In this document: positions 53,376 through 63,905 of the stretch, in pieces
Layout of the letters: the number at the start of each line of letters is the position of its first letter
Numbering within the stretch: position 1 is the first letter of the stretch
Source of the DNA: Cutibacterium avidum ATCC 25577
GTDB lineage: Bacteria > Actinomycetota > Actinomycetes > Propionibacteriales > Propionibacteriaceae
NCBI RefSeq assembly: GCF_000227295.1
Contig: NZ_JH165054.1
Location: forward strand, 1,300,550-1,364,549
Direction: 5' to 3'
DNA: 64,000 bases
Made by a program: the position numbers and the translations under genes
Notes under the pieces: model-generated
What the model saw: the letters and a program-made list of their open reading frames with translations, nothing else
Databases searched by the model: none
What the model was told of the DNA's origin: nothing

Positions 53376-54446
53376 TCAGCGGCGGCTGCGCCCCACGGTG
53401 AACATGAGGTCGAGCCATGCGTCGCCGATCTTCGAGCTGCCATGGCCGGAGACGACCTCGGCCGCAGACTCGCGCTGGATACGACGCAGCGGGGCATCAG
53501 CCATGCCCTGGGAGAGAGCGCTGGCCAGTTCCTCCATGTTCGTGGCCGGATACCCGCTGCGAGAGAGGATGTCAGCTGCCGCAGGGGTGTCGGCGTAGGC
53601 GATGGCGGGCAGTCCGGCACCAGCGGCGTCGAGGATCCGGGAGGCTAGGTCCTCCTCGCGGGTCAGGACCAGGGCCAACTCACTCTGGTTCATGATGGTG
53701 TTCTCAGATCCGGCCGGGTGGATTCCGACGTCACGGCGGGCTGCCACTGCGGAGTGGATGCGGGTCTCGTCGTCGAGGCATACCTCCAGGGACCAGCCGG
53801 GGACGACCTGGCAGGCTCGGTCGAAGGTGGCGAGGGCTTCCGAGAGCTCCTCATCGGTGCATGGGCCGAGCAGGGCGACTCGCTTCGGACGGTCACCAGG
53901 GGTCGGGCTGGCGCCTGCGGCCGGCACACCGATGGAGTGCACCGGAACACCGAGGTGCTTCCAGGGATTGGTGTCGGGGTTCGGGGTGACGACGAGGTCG
54001 ACGAGCTGGGGGAGCTCATCAGGAGCCTTGTCGGGGTCGGTGACGAGCAGGACGACGACCGGACGGTCGGCCTGACCAGCGACCGGGAGATCAGCGATCT
54101 CGTCGAGACGGCTGGGATCGGTCACGATGATCGCGGACTGGTGGTCGAGGCTCTCGCCGAGGTCCTGGCGAGCCTTCTCCTGACGGTGGAGTGACCACTT
54201 TTTCAGGACCTTGCGGGCCGGGGCTGGCACCGACGAGGGGGCCGTGGTGTCCTTGGATTCTTCGATCGGAAGCTGTGACACCTCGATTCCACGGCGGGAG
54301 AACTCGTCGGTGAGATCGGCGACGAGGCGATTGGGACGGTTGTCCCCGGTGGCGGTCACCATGACGATGCGGCGGAATCCGCGGGTGACGTGGGTTGCGC
54401 GGTTGATGGTCTGGGCGAGGCCGAGATCGAGGTGCATGGTGCTCAT
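53376..54446 (-). CDS. Glycosyltransferase-like protein (GT4 outline)
   Basis: This 356-residue protein has the layout of a GT-B transferase: a Rossmann-like start RRIVMVTATGDNRPNRLV near residue 25, a central RVALLGPCTDEELSEALATFDRA stretch near residue 190, and a C-terminal ILDAAGAGLPAIAYADTPAAADIL region near residue 270 like the donor site of GT4 enzymes. No canonical E-x7-E is clear, so an inactive or divergent enzyme is possible. It is the last gene of the rml-hprK operon and overlaps the phosphatase gene by 4 bases, then leads into the fha operon 170 bases on. Confidence 0.55.
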   Translation of the reverse strand: MSTMHLDLGLAQTINRATHVTRGFRRIVMVTATGDNRPNRLVADLTDEFSRRGIEVSQLPIEESKDTTAPSSVPAPARKVLKKWSLHRQEKARQDLGESLDHQSAIIVTDPSRLDEIADLPVAGQADRPVVVLLVTDPDKAPDELPQLVDLVVTPNPDTNPWKHLGVPVHSIGVPAAGASPTPGDRPKRVALLGPCTDEELSEALATFDRACQVVPGWSLEVCLDDETRIHSAVAARRDVGIHPAGSENTIMNQSELALVLTREEDLASRILDAAGAGLPAIAYADTPAAADILSRSGYPATNMEELASALSQGMADAPLRRIQRESAAEVVSGHGSSKIGDAWLDLMFTVGRSRR

Positions 54447-55030
54447 TCTGCCGCGCGACGGGGCCTCACGGGGGTCAGCATGTGTTCTAGATCCTCGAGA
54501 AGTCCGTCCAATTCGTCGGCGCAGGCCCGTACGATCTCGCTGCTGCGACGGTAGGGGTCCTCGATGTCGTCCGTCGAGCCAGCCGCGAAACGGTTCTGAA
54601 ATGCCTTGCCAATGACCTGTCGAGGGTCCATAGTGGGGTCGTCCCAGGTGAGCTCACTGGCGATTGCGACGAATTGCGGCAGGGTGAAGGTCCGTTTCAT
54701 CACTTGCGGCCACCATTCGACGATGGCGTCCCGTTGTCCGGCCGTCATCGTCAATATGAGGTCGGCTTCCACCGCGTCGTCGATCTCGATCTGGTGGGAG
54801 GAGGTCGCGGCCGCCTCGGCTTGATGGCGTTCTAGCTCGCGGCGCATCTGCTCCCACATCGGCAGGCCTTCCTCGGCCTGGATGCCTGAGCTGGAGACCT
54901 CGAAGCGCGAGGGATTGAACAGGCGAGCTGCCCGGGCATGGCAATACGCCGAGCGGCAGATATTGGCCGTGCAGACGAAATGGATTCGCAGCGGGGCCGT
55001 CGACTGTGCGTGTTCGGTCATGATCGTCAA
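54443..55030 (-). CDS. Low-molecular-weight protein-tyrosine phosphatase
   Basis: This 195-residue phosphatase shows the P-loop C20-TANIC-R26-S (C-x5-R) and a DIEDPYRRS Asp-Pro motif near residue 168 as general acid, so it should be active. Such enzymes usually reverse BY-kinase Tyr phosphorylation in polysaccharide export; no BY-kinase is visible here, but an HPr-kinase-like gene lies in the same operon. An extra insertion around residues 60-130 makes it longer than the usual 150-160. It overlaps both neighbours by 4 bases. Confidence 0.85.
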   Translation of the reverse strand: MTIMTEHAQSTAPLRIHFVCTANICRSAYCHARAARLFNPSRFEVSSSGIQAEEGLPMWEQMRRELERHQAEAAATSSHQIEIDDAVEADLILTMTAGQRDAIVEWWPQVMKRTFTLPQFVAIASELTWDDPTMDPRQVIGKAFQNRFAAGSTDDIEDPYRRSSEIVRACADELDGLLEDLEHMLTPVRPRRAAE

Positions 55031-55296
55031 CCTCTCGCGATCACGATACCGAGTGATTCCAGGTGGTGGAGGTAGCTGATGACGTCCTCACAGATATGGT
55101 CGGCAGGCACGTGAATCAGGGCGGCAACGTCCGCGACGATCTCGTCGGTCGTCGCTCCCGGGCGCTCGGCGACGGCGTCCCAGATGATTCCGCCGCTGCT
55201 GTCGAGGCGATACACCTGGGTATCCGGGACGGTAGCCACAGCCACGCCATCCTCGTCGTACGTCCAGGCCACGTTGGGGCTGATCCGCCACGTCAT
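55027..55296 (-). CDS. PqqD-like protein (RRE-type winged helix), first copy
   Basis: This 89-residue protein fits the PqqD family: N-terminal strands (WTYDEDGVAVAT and QVYRLDSSGGIIWDAV), then helices ending DVISYLHHLESLGIV. PqqD-like domains bind leader peptides in RiPP pathways, and also occur in glycan-type operons with HprK-like proteins. Overlaps with both neighbours (4 bases) show tight coupling. No precursor peptide has been recognised nearby. Confidence 0.8.
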   Translation of the reverse strand: MTWRISPNVAWTYDEDGVAVATVPDTQVYRLDSSGGIIWDAVAERPGATTDEIVADVAALIHVPADHICEDVISYLHHLESLGIVIARG

Positions 55297-56228
55297 CGGT
55301 GTCCCCTCCGGTGTCGGGGGTCCAGCTGCTTCCTGAGCTGTTTCCGGGCTACCTGGAGGATCTCCTGAGAGGCCCTGACGGTGCGGTCCCAGTAGCCGCG
55401 AACGATGTCGGCGCAGGTGAGGTCATGGCCGAGGTCCATGCGGAGGTGCGGTCGATTGAGAGCGAGGGAATTCAGAACTACCTTGACGGCTTCCTTGCGG
55501 GTGGGAGCGGCGCGGACTCGAGCGCGCCACTCGTGCAGACGACTGGGGTCGCCGGTCGAGAACTGTCGCCACAGGTCATAGGTGCGGTGTTCGCGGTACT
55601 GCTCCAGTTCGCCGATGGCGGCGGCCAGGGCGACCTGGGCGTCGAGATCGCGGGCCAGGCTGCGCACCGTCTGGCGCTCCTGATCGCTGGCGTCGTCCCA
55701 GCACCGCACCTTGTCGGGATGGTTCGGGTTGCCACTGCGGGCGGCATGCAGCAGGAGGATGAGACGCTGGTCGGTGACGCTGGGAGTGTGGATGGGGGTG
55801 TGGGCGATGTCGATTCCTTGACGACGGGTCCACAGGGCTTGGAATGCCGGTGAGGGCGCGATGTTGATGCCAGGGAATTGACGGTGGATGTCGGCGTAGC
55901 CAAGGAGTTCGTGCCAATAATTGGCCGCATGACCGAAGGCCGAGCCGTCATGGAAGTCAACCACTTTGTGCCAGCCGTGATGTGCGAGTGTGGTCTCGAA
56001 CTGGGCGAGGTGCTCAGGACGCACGAGGACGTCTGCGTCCGTGGAGCCGCGTGGGATGACGGTGTCCTCGTCATTGACGATGCAGTGCTCCAGAAGTTCT
56101 GGGGAGACAGTGGGGCCTTTGATGTGTAGCACGTCGGCGCCGCATCGGTCGGCCAGCCGTTGTAGGACGCCATGTGTCAGCTCGATGCGACTCGCGGTGC
56201 GAAGTGTCCCCTCGATTACGCCAGTCAT
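55293..56228 (-). CDS. Nucleotidyltransferase-fold protein (NTP_transf_5 type)
   Basis: This 311-residue protein has the minimal-nucleotidyltransferase core: LHIKGPTV near residue 35 and the metal-binding STDADVLV near residue 62 (D-x-D), followed by a helical C-terminal half with an Arg-rich end. NTP_transf_5 members accompany HprK-like and PqqD-like genes in exopolysaccharide and lasso-peptide operons. Substrate unknown. The ATG at 56228 lies 28 bases after the pqqD copy; an upstream TTG at 56246 is the alternative start. Confidence 0.75.
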   Translation of the reverse strand: MTGVIEGTLRTASRIELTHGVLQRLADRCGADVLHIKGPTVSPELLEHCIVNDEDTVIPRGSTDADVLVRPEHLAQFETTLAHHGWHKVVDFHDGSAFGHAANYWHELLGYADIHRQFPGINIAPSPAFQALWTRRQGIDIAHTPIHTPSVTDQRLILLLHAARSGNPNHPDKVRCWDDASDQERQTVRSLARDLDAQVALAAAIGELEQYREHRTYDLWRQFSTGDPSRLHEWRARVRAAPTRKEAVKVVLNSLALNRPHLRMDLGHDLTCADIVRGYWDRTVRASQEILQVARKQLRKQLDPRHRRGHR

Positions 56229-56256
56229 CGCTCTGGAGCTTATCAATGAAGTGGCG

Positions 56257-56514
56257 TCATGTTTTCATCAATATCCCGTTGAGGGTCATGGTGCCGACGA
56301 AACTCGTGAGCGCCTCGGTCAATGTACCGTCGGGCGGTGGCCCGACAAGGGCCTCGAGTTCGCGACCCAACTCGTCGAATTCGAGTGGGGTCTCGAGAAC
56401 GTCCCATATCGCGACGGCGAGGGGGGAGAGCCGGAAAATGGCATCATCGACGATGACGAGTGCCTCGTCGTCCTCGAACCAGATGTCTGTGACGTTGGCA
56501 CGCTGAATCAGCAT
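56257..56514 (-). CDS. PqqD-like protein, second copy
   Basis: This 85-residue PqqD-family protein differs from the first copy in sequence but shares the fold outline: N-terminal strands IWFEDDEALVIVDDAIFRLS, then the helix LAVAIWDVLE, then helices ending FVGTMTLNGIL. Two non-identical copies in one operon suggest two recognition roles or a heterodimer. It overlaps the hprK-like gene by 7 bases. Confidence 0.8.
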   Translation of the reverse strand: MLIQRANVTDIWFEDDEALVIVDDAIFRLSPLAVAIWDVLETPLEFDELGRELEALVGPPPDGTLTEALTSFVGTMTLNGILMKT

Positions 56515-57224
56515 GGTGCCCCCAAAAGGTCCTCAATGAATGGTCCGAGGGTGTCGTGCTCCGCGTATTGGGCTTGCCAGACCCCTCCGGCGTGCGAGAT
56601 GAGATCGGCCAGCAGGCACAGTGGTTTGGGGAGTTTGTGGAGGGACGAGGACTGTTCGGCCATCGTCACCATGGCGTCAAGACGCCGCACGGGGGTGGTG
56701 AGAGTGTCGTGGGAATCGTCTCGTGCCAGGAGCACGAGGTGGCTGACGTGGGGGTCGGGGTGGCAGGGCTGCAGTCCCAGGTCGTCGGGGCTGAATTCTG
56801 CCTTCTCCCCCAAGAGGTCGGGACGACGGGTAGACAGCGGTTTGGGGTAAGGGAAGATCCGCCAGGTGTCGGGCTCGATGGCAACCGTTTCGTCGCTGAT
56901 GTATCCATATCGTCGCCCCAGGTACGTGGCAAGGGTGGTTTTCCCGGTGCCGCCAGGGGCGATGAAGACAACTGAGTCCCCAGTGGCTGGGTGACACACC
57001 GCGCCGGCGTGAAACATGAGGAGGCGGCCAATCTGACGTGAGATGAGTTTCCGGGTGATCTCTTGGGTCAGGGAGGATGCCGTCATCGGTCCGGGGGTGA
57101 GCAGGACCGGTTCGGGATCCGGGGCGCTGAGGCAACGTGCCCACGCGTGGCGGAGCTCCCCCTGGTCCAGCCCGGTCCCGGATGCGTCGATCTGCACCGT
57201 GGTGCCGAGGGCTGCCAAATTCAT
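56508..57224 (-). CDS. HPr kinase-like ATPase
   Basis: This 238-residue protein carries an HprK-type P-loop (APGGTGKTT, residues 89-97), HAG at 72-74 and a SDETVAI acidic segment near 110 that matches the HprK Asp position. It lacks the full HprK C-terminal signature, as do the HprK-related kinases found with PqqD and nucleotidyltransferase genes. In paeninodin-type lasso peptides a related kinase phosphorylates the peptide. Here it lacks lasso cyclase and protease neighbours, so substrate could be a carrier protein, peptide or glycan. The ATG at 57224 overlaps the rmlCD stop (TGATG). Confidence 0.8.
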   Translation of the reverse strand: MNLAALGTTVQIDASGTGLDQGELRHAWARCLSAPDPEPVLLTPGPMTASSLTQEITRKLISRQIGRLLMFHAGAVCHPATGDSVVFIAPGGTGKTTLATYLGRRYGYISDETVAIEPDTWRIFPYPKPLSTRRPDLLGEKAEFSPDDLGLQPCHPDPHVSHLVLLARDDSHDTLTTPVRRLDAMVTMAEQSSSLHKLPKPLCLLADLISHAGGVWQAQYAEHDTLGPFIEDLLGAPC

Positions 57225-58611
57225 CACTTGGTCACGCCCAGGTGCTCGCGCAGCCGATGAGCAGTCGTGGCCGGGGTGAACCCGCTGGCCTCGATGCGGG
57301 ACAGGTCGAGGGTGGAATGCTCGGGACGCGGTGCCAAGTCCTTGCCCTTGCCCCATTCGGCGGCGGTCGTCGGGGTGACGGTGCCGTCGGCTCCCAGCAG
57401 GGTGAAGATCTCGTTCGCGATGTCGAACCAGGTCTGCGTCGGTCCCTCGTTGGAGATGTTGTAGCTGCCGAAGGGTGCCCCGGTCGTCAGCAGGTGGATG
57501 ATTGCGGCGGCAAGGTCACGGGTGAAGGTGAGACGACCGTGCTGATCGGAGACGACCTGAGGATTGATGCCGCGACGGGCCAGACTGGCCATGGTGTTGA
57601 CGAAGTTGTTGCCTTCGCCGACGACCCAGCTGGTGCGTAGCACGTAGTGGCGGGGGTACGCGGTGACGATCTCGTCGGCGGCGGCCTTGGTGATGCCGTA
57701 GATGCCCAGCGGGCTGAACGCCTCGTCCTCGTTGTGGAGGGTTTTGGTGCCGTCGAAGACGTAGTCACTGGAGACGTGGACCAAGGTGGCGCGTCGGTCA
57801 GAGGCAATCCGGACGAGTTGGGCGACGCCGGAGACGTTGGCGGCCCAGACTGTGGCACGGTTGGCCGGGTCTTCGGCGGCGTCAACGGCGGTGTAGGCGG
57901 CGGCGTTGATGATGGTGCCGACCCCACTCCAGTCGAAGGTGCCTAGGCTGGCCGGGTTGGACAGGTCGAGGGTCTCTCGGGTGGTGAACTCGGCGTCGGG
58001 CAGGAGTGGGCGCAGTGCCTTGCCGAGCTGGCCGTTGGATCCCAGCACGACGGTGCGCGGCTTACGGAAGGGGATGACCCCGCTCAGCGGTGGGTGATGA
58101 CGGTCAGCCTCGGACAGCTCGGCCTGGTCCACGCAGATCGGCCAATTGATGCCCAACGCCGGATCGGCGAGGTTGACGAAGGTGTAGGACTTCTTGGCCT
58201 CGGCCGACCAGTGGTCGTTGACGAGGTAGGTGTAGGTCGTGCCGTCCTCGAGGGCCTGGTAGCCGTTGGCGACGCCCCGGGGGACGAACACGGCGGTTTC
58301 CGGACCCATCTCGACGGTGACGACGTTGCCGAAGGAGTTCCCGTCACGTAGATCCACCCAGGCGCCGAGGATGCGCCCAGTTGCCACCGAGACGAGCTTG
58401 TCCCACGGTTCTGCGTGCATGCCTCGGGTGACGCCTGCCTGGGCGTTGTGCGACACGTTGTTTTGTACTGGTCCGAAATCAGGTAGGCCGAGAGCGGTCA
58501 TCTTCTCGCGTTGCCAGTTCTCCTTGAACCAGCCGCGGTTGTCACCGTGCAGGGGCAGGTGCAGGACGAGAAGGCCCGGGATGTCGGTGGTGTCGATGCT
58601 CAGGTCACTCA

Positions 58612-58612
<1 letters not shown>
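57224..58612 (-). CDS. rmlCD: Bifunctional dTDP-4-dehydrorhamnose 3,5-epimerase / reductase (RmlC-RmlD fusion)
   Basis: This 462-residue fusion performs the last two steps of dTDP-L-rhamnose synthesis. Residues about 1-185 are RmlC: GDNRGWFKENWQ near residue 25, a His in GVTRGMHAEPWDK and TAVFVPRGVANGYQAL near 110. Residues about 187-462 are RmlD: GSNGQLGKAL (NADPH site), SSDYVFDG near 275 and YGITK with the catalytic Tyr and Lys near 298. The fusion exists in other actinobacteria. It overlaps both neighbours by TGATG. Confidence 0.94.
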
Positions 58613-59688
<1,076 letters not shown>

Positions 59689-59846
59689 TCACATCAAACC
59701 GTCTTCATGCAGTACCACGTCCCCCGTTGGTGGCCCGGCACGTGAGAGCCAACATCGCCATCCCGCCACGAGGTGCTTGACATTCGCTCGCTGACTGTCC
59801 TTTGTGTCGTGAGCAGGTGTCAGTCGTTGGTCAATCCCTCAAAGAT

Positions 59847-59887
59847 CAGGGAGGGGAAGGTGAATCAGATTCACCTTCCCCTCCCTG
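59847..59887 (-). terminator. Strong hairpin terminator of the glycine-rich protein gene
   Basis: A perfect 19-bp stem (arms 59847-59865 and 59869-59887, both rich in G or C runs such as GGGAGGGGAAGG) with a 3-base loop lies 24 bases past the stop of the Gly-rich gene. On the minus strand it is followed by ATCTTTGAG. The 236 bases from here to rmlB hold that operon's promoter but show no further feature. Confidence 0.9.
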
Positions 59888-59910
59888 TCACGAGGGCATC
59901 CGAGAATGCC

Positions 59911-61242
59911 TCAGCACTTGTCGGTGTAGTCCCTGGGTTTTGAAGACATGTCCTCGGGGACCCAGAAACTGATCGTGACGTTTCCGGGCTTGCCGTAGTT
60001 CTTCGGCAGACTGGGTGCCATGTGCACTGTGCCATTGGTGCGCACGCCACCAGTGTCGGGGAAGTTGATCTCCCCGGTCGCGCTGAAACCACCGTCCAGG
60101 CTGGGTGCGAGGTAGCTGCTGCCAGCGCCGCCGGCACCAATGGCCCCCAACTGTCCAGGGACGTCGCTGGCCGCCCACTTCAAGATCGGATCGCGTGAAA
60201 TGACGACGAGTGCCCCGGAACCACCGCCGGCGTAGCCGCCGCCACCCGCAGCCGAGGACAGCGCGATGTAGTCATCAATGTGACCGTCCCCCTTGACGCT
60301 ACGCCTGCGCTCGAACTTGACAGGCGCACCCCCGTCGCCACCACCGTGGTTGCCGCTGCCGTGGTTGCCGCCGGCCTGGCCCGCAATGATCTTGTCGAAC
60401 TCGAGGTCTTTGGGGACGTACGAGGTATTTGCCGTGCTACCTCCGTTGCCGCCCTGACCGCCACGGGCTCCCGAGCCGCCGGCTGCAGTGACCTGGGCAT
60501 ATTTCGTCTCGTAGTGGGACTGGCCGCCATCGGCGCCGTCCCAGCTCTTGCCTCCGTTGCCTCCGTTGCCACCCTCTCGGACGGGCCAGACGTTGGGGCC
60601 CATATTCGCCGCCTCCCGCGAATACGTGCCTGTACCGGCGGCTCCGCCGCCGCCGGCCACCGCCACGAGCTGGCCTGGCCCCTCGGGGTCACCGCCGATG
60701 GCTATTGCCGAACCGGCGCCGCCACCGTGGCACCAACGTTCAGACCATTGCTCAGTTGAGACGGTACTGGTGTGGTAGGGCACACCCATTGACGGACCGC
60801 CGTTGCCGTAGCCGGTTGCGAACTCGACGGCATTATCGTTCCATGCGGCCGTGGGCCCGTAGCCACCGGCCACACCCCAGATGGTGAACTCCTGTGCGGC
60901 GGCCGTACCCTCGCCGGGCCGATGGATCTGGCCTAGTACTTCGGCACCGGATCCGCCCCGTTCGCCCCAGCTGTCCTTGGGGCCTGCGCCGCCCGCTCCG
61001 CCGCGGATGGAATAGCGGATGTCGGTGGCTTCGGCTGGTATCCGTACGCACTGGATGGTCTCTTTGTGTTTCTTTGCGTCGAAGGTGATGATGACCTGCT
61101 TGCGCTGCGCGCTGGCCGCAAAGGCTGGCACCAGAGTCATGCTGGTAATCGCCGGCACTGCCCAAGCAGTGCCCTTGGCCACTGACCGACGCGATACTTG
61201 CGATGGCTCAGTTGCGTGGGCTTGCCTGTTTTTGCTGTCCAT
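59911..61242 (-). CDS. Tat-type secreted glycine-rich protein
   Basis: This 443-residue exported protein has a twin-arginine signal: SRRSVAK at residues 17-23, then hydrophobic AVPAITSMTLVPAFAAS to about residue 44. The mature part is mainly glycine-rich (many GGAGG, GGxGG, GGNGG runs from about 65 to 390), resembling the Gly-rich domain found in surface and matrix proteins. A C-terminal beta-type tail (about 395-443) ends in Cys. AAGGAG lies 6 bases before ATG 61242; the frame extends upstream without function. It sits alone between rmlB and rmlA with its own strong terminator, suggesting a surface protein co-regulated or co-assembled with rhamnose glycan. Confidence 0.7.
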   Translation of the reverse strand: MDSKNRQAHATEPSQVSRRSVAKGTAWAVPAITSMTLVPAFAASAQRKQVIITFDAKKHKETIQCVRIPAEATDIRYSIRGGAGGAGPKDSWGERGGSGAEVLGQIHRPGEGTAAAQEFTIWGVAGGYGPTAAWNDNAVEFATGYGNGGPSMGVPYHTSTVSTEQWSERWCHGGGAGSAIAIGGDPEGPGQLVAVAGGGGAAGTGTYSREAANMGPNVWPVREGGNGGNGGKSWDGADGGQSHYETKYAQVTAAGGSGARGGQGGNGGSTANTSYVPKDLEFDKIIAGQAGGNHGSGNHGGGDGGAPVKFERRRSVKGDGHIDDYIALSSAAGGGGYAGGGSGALVVISRDPILKWAASDVPGQLGAIGAGGAGSSYLAPSLDGGFSATGEINFPDTGGVRTNGTVHMAPSLPKNYGKPGNVTISFWVPEDMSSKPRDYTDKC

Positions 61243-61513
61243 GTTTGCTCCTTGAGAAGTGGCAAAGGTTCTGCAGAGAGTTACGGGGGTCTGTCGGTAG
61301 CTACGGTAGAATTGGTCAGAATATAGCACGTGCACATGGTCCACATGAAGCGTGCCGGCCACAGTGTGAACAGCTCCCTCATGCAGTTGTTCGGTTTGTG
61401 CTCTGACGGTGTCGCGTTCATCCGGTTGCTCATGTCGATGATGCCCGGAAAGAACGTACAGCCGGTGTAACGTGCGCCGTGTCGTGTTCATCATGTCTGG
61501 CATGATGGGGGGC

Positions 61514-62380
61514 ATGCGAGGCATCATCTTGGCCGGTGGTACTGGCTCCCGACTCCACCCGATCACTCTGGGGACGAGTAAACAGCTCATGCCTGTCTAC
61601 GACAAGCCGATGATCTACTACCCACTGACGACCTTGATCTTTGCCGGCATCCGGGATGTCTTGGTCATCACCACCCCTCATGAGGCCGAGGCCTTTCGCC
61701 ACTTGCTCGGCGATGGTTCCCAGTTTGGAATATCCATCGAGTTCGCAGTGCAGCCCGAACCCAAGGGTCTCGCTCAGGCGTTCACCATCGGGGCCGAATT
61801 CATCGGGAGTGATTCATCGTGCCTCATTCTGGGGGACAACATCTTCTCAGGGCCGGGGTTGGGAACTCGCCTCCAGGCCAAGGCTCAATCAGTGGACGGA
61901 GCCCTCGTCTTTGGTTACCGGGTTGCCGATCCGAGCGCTTACGGCGTCGTCGAGATTGACGATGATGGGTTCGCACTGTCGATTGAGGAGAAGCCGGAGC
62001 ATCCGAAGTCACATTGGGCGGTGCCTGGGCTTTATTTCTATGACAACGATGTCGTTGAGGTCGCTCGTGGTCTCAGGCCCTCGGCACGTGGTGAACTGGA
62101 GATCACCGACGTCAATCGGACCTACATGGAACAGCGACGTCTGCATGTCGAGCTTCTGCCGCGCGGCACCGCCTGGTTGGATACCGGGACGTTCGACTCC
62201 CTCAACGATGCCGGGAACTTCGTGCGTGCCATTCAAGCCAGGCAGGGTCTTCAGGTGGGCTGCCCAGAAGAGGCTGCATGGCGTTGTGGGTTCCTGTCAG
62301 ACGATGATCTCCTCGCCAGGGCGGGGCAGTTCGAGAAATCTGGATATGGTGCTTACCTGCGTGGCCTGTTGACCAGCTGA
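61514..62380 (+). CDS. rmlA: Glucose-1-phosphate thymidylyltransferase
   Basis: This 288-residue enzyme makes dTDP-glucose, the first step of dTDP-L-rhamnose synthesis. It shows the signature [16 protein letters not shown] at the start, [17 protein letters not shown], the [10 protein letters not shown] motif near residue 103, [20 protein letters not shown] near 155 and DTGTFDSL near 220. ATG 61514 is chosen because the family begins here. It is separated from rmlBCD by the Gly-rich gene and runs in the opposite direction. Confidence 0.95.
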   Translation: MRGIILAGGTGSRLHPITLGTSKQLMPVYDKPMIYYPLTTLIFAGIRDVLVITTPHEAEAFRHLLGDGSQFGISIEFAVQPEPKGLAQAFTIGAEFIGSDSSCLILGDNIFSGPGLGTRLQAKAQSVDGALVFGYRVADPSAYGVVEIDDDGFALSIEEKPEHPKSHWAVPGLYFYDNDVVEVARGLRPSARGELEITDVNRTYMEQRRLHVELLPRGTAWLDTGTFDSLNDAGNFVRAIQARQGLQVGCPEEAAWRCGFLSDDDLLARAGQFEKSGYGAYLRGLLTS

Positions 62381-62477
62381 AATCAAGCCCAGGGGGTTTC
62401 CGATCCGACGAGTGTCGCCGGTCCTTCAGCTCCCTAGCTCATCCCGTTCAGCGAGCATGTTCCCCGAAAGGTCTTTG

Positions 62478-63779
62478 ATGAAGCGTTTTCTTGGCAGACA
62501 CGTGGCTGGAGCCATGGTGTTTGTAGCGTTCTGTGTCCAGTTCCTGGTGGTCACGTGTTCGATGGGCTTCCCGGCATTCCAGGACTTTGGGGAGTGGATC
62601 TACCAAGCGCGTGTCGTGGCTGGCATCCTTGCCGGTGAAGAGCCGCATGTTGGGACCCTCATCACCTACCCGGTGCCTTACTTCCTTCCGCAGGCATTGC
62701 TGTCGCTGTGTGAGTTGATCTTCGGGGCCGTGGGCGGCTCGACTGTGTTCCTGTTCATTCACGCGGCGGCAGCAGCGTGGGTGTCCGATCTGCTGGTCGT
62801 CCGGCGCGCGCTGCCACCGGTGATGACGGCCTGCGTCCTTGCGATCTGTGTGCTCGGCGGCTCGCAGTACTGGAACGGCTACGTGGGTTCGTACTGGGGG
62901 ATGGTCATCATTGTCGGCTACCTCGCGGTGAGCGACCGTAATGCCACTCGATGGCCTGTCGTCATGGCCTTCGCTCTGGCCACCTTCTTCACCCACGGCA
63001 TCATCTTCGGTTGCTGGGGGCTCGTAGCCGGTGTCCGAGCCCTTACTTTCCGGAGAATCCGCGACCTCATCGTCGGGGTCGTCCCGGCCATGGCACTCGT
63101 GTTGTGGTACTTCCTGAAGTCCAACGAGGCGAAGGGGCGGGAGACTGGCTACGAGTCCATCACGCACTTCGTCGAGTACCGGGGCTATACGCTGGCGAAA
63201 TCAGGGGGGTATCAGAACATCATCGCGTCATCGGTCGGGGATCATCAGATCGCCCCGTGGTTGTTCTACGGCGGTGCCATCCTGAACTTCCTGTTCGCTG
63301 TTCTCCTTGTCGTACTGGTCGTCCTGTCGCTGGTGAGTTGGAGCACGCTGTGGCGAACCTCCAGGTGGCAGCTTCTCGCGCTCGTCAGCCTCGGAGCGAT
63401 CGCAGCCATCTTTCCGCCCTACTTCTTGGGCATCGTCAATCCAGGGGAGAGAGTCGTGCCCACCTTGATTGTCGTCTTGATTCTGATGTGGCCGGACATG
63501 GTGGGGACACGCGTCGAACGCGCCGAAGGGATCGTTCGGAAGGTTCTCTGCCTCCTACTGACCATTGGCTTGTGTGCCACTGTGGTGAGTGCATCTCTCG
63601 CGCCTCGTAAGGTGGCTCAAGGCGGCGGCCGTCCCAGCGAGGTTTCGAAGGAGATTCTCCTGACGAGTGCCTTCGGTCATCGGCTCGACCAATTCCGTGA
63701 AAAAGTGGATGCTGCGAGGGCGGGAGACTTGAACCAGCCATTGGCGTGGACGACCTCGATCTTGGTGGAGGGAAAATGA
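62478..63779 (+). CDS. Polytopic membrane protein, probable glycan-assembly glycosyltransferase type
   Basis: This 433-residue protein has about ten to eleven hydrophobic segments and a periplasmic acidic segment around residues 25-45 (FPAFQDFGEWIYQARV). The layout, with charged residues early and a long multi-span core, recalls GT-C or O-antigen-ligase-like enzymes, but no defining motif (such as a clear DxD) can be claimed. It follows rmlA by 97 bases and precedes a likely terminator, so it is probably part of rhamnose glycan assembly. ATG 62478 has AAAGG 7 bases upstream. Confidence 0.6.
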   Translation: MKRFLGRHVAGAMVFVAFCVQFLVVTCSMGFPAFQDFGEWIYQARVVAGILAGEEPHVGTLITYPVPYFLPQALLSLCELIFGAVGGSTVFLFIHAAAAAWVSDLLVVRRALPPVMTACVLAICVLGGSQYWNGYVGSYWGMVIIVGYLAVSDRNATRWPVVMAFALATFFTHGIIFGCWGLVAGVRALTFRRIRDLIVGVVPAMALVLWYFLKSNEAKGRETGYESITHFVEYRGYTLAKSGGYQNIIASSVGDHQIAPWLFYGGAILNFLFAVLLVVLVVLSLVSWSTLWRTSRWQLLALVSLGAIAAIFPPYFLGIVNPGERVVPTLIVVLILMWPDMVGTRVERAEGIVRKVLCLLLTIGLCATVVSASLAPRKVAQGGGRPSEVSKEILLTSAFGHRLDQFREKVDAARAGDLNQPLAWTTSILVEGK

Positions 63780-63905
63780 CGGTTGCCATGTTCCCGGTGC
63801 TGAAGGCGAGGAGCGTGCCGTTCTTGGCTGTACGGAGACTGCGGAGCAAGCTGTTCAGCACGCCGGGGCCTTGTGACAAGGGGCCTTGCTCCCAACTCGC
63901 TCGAT

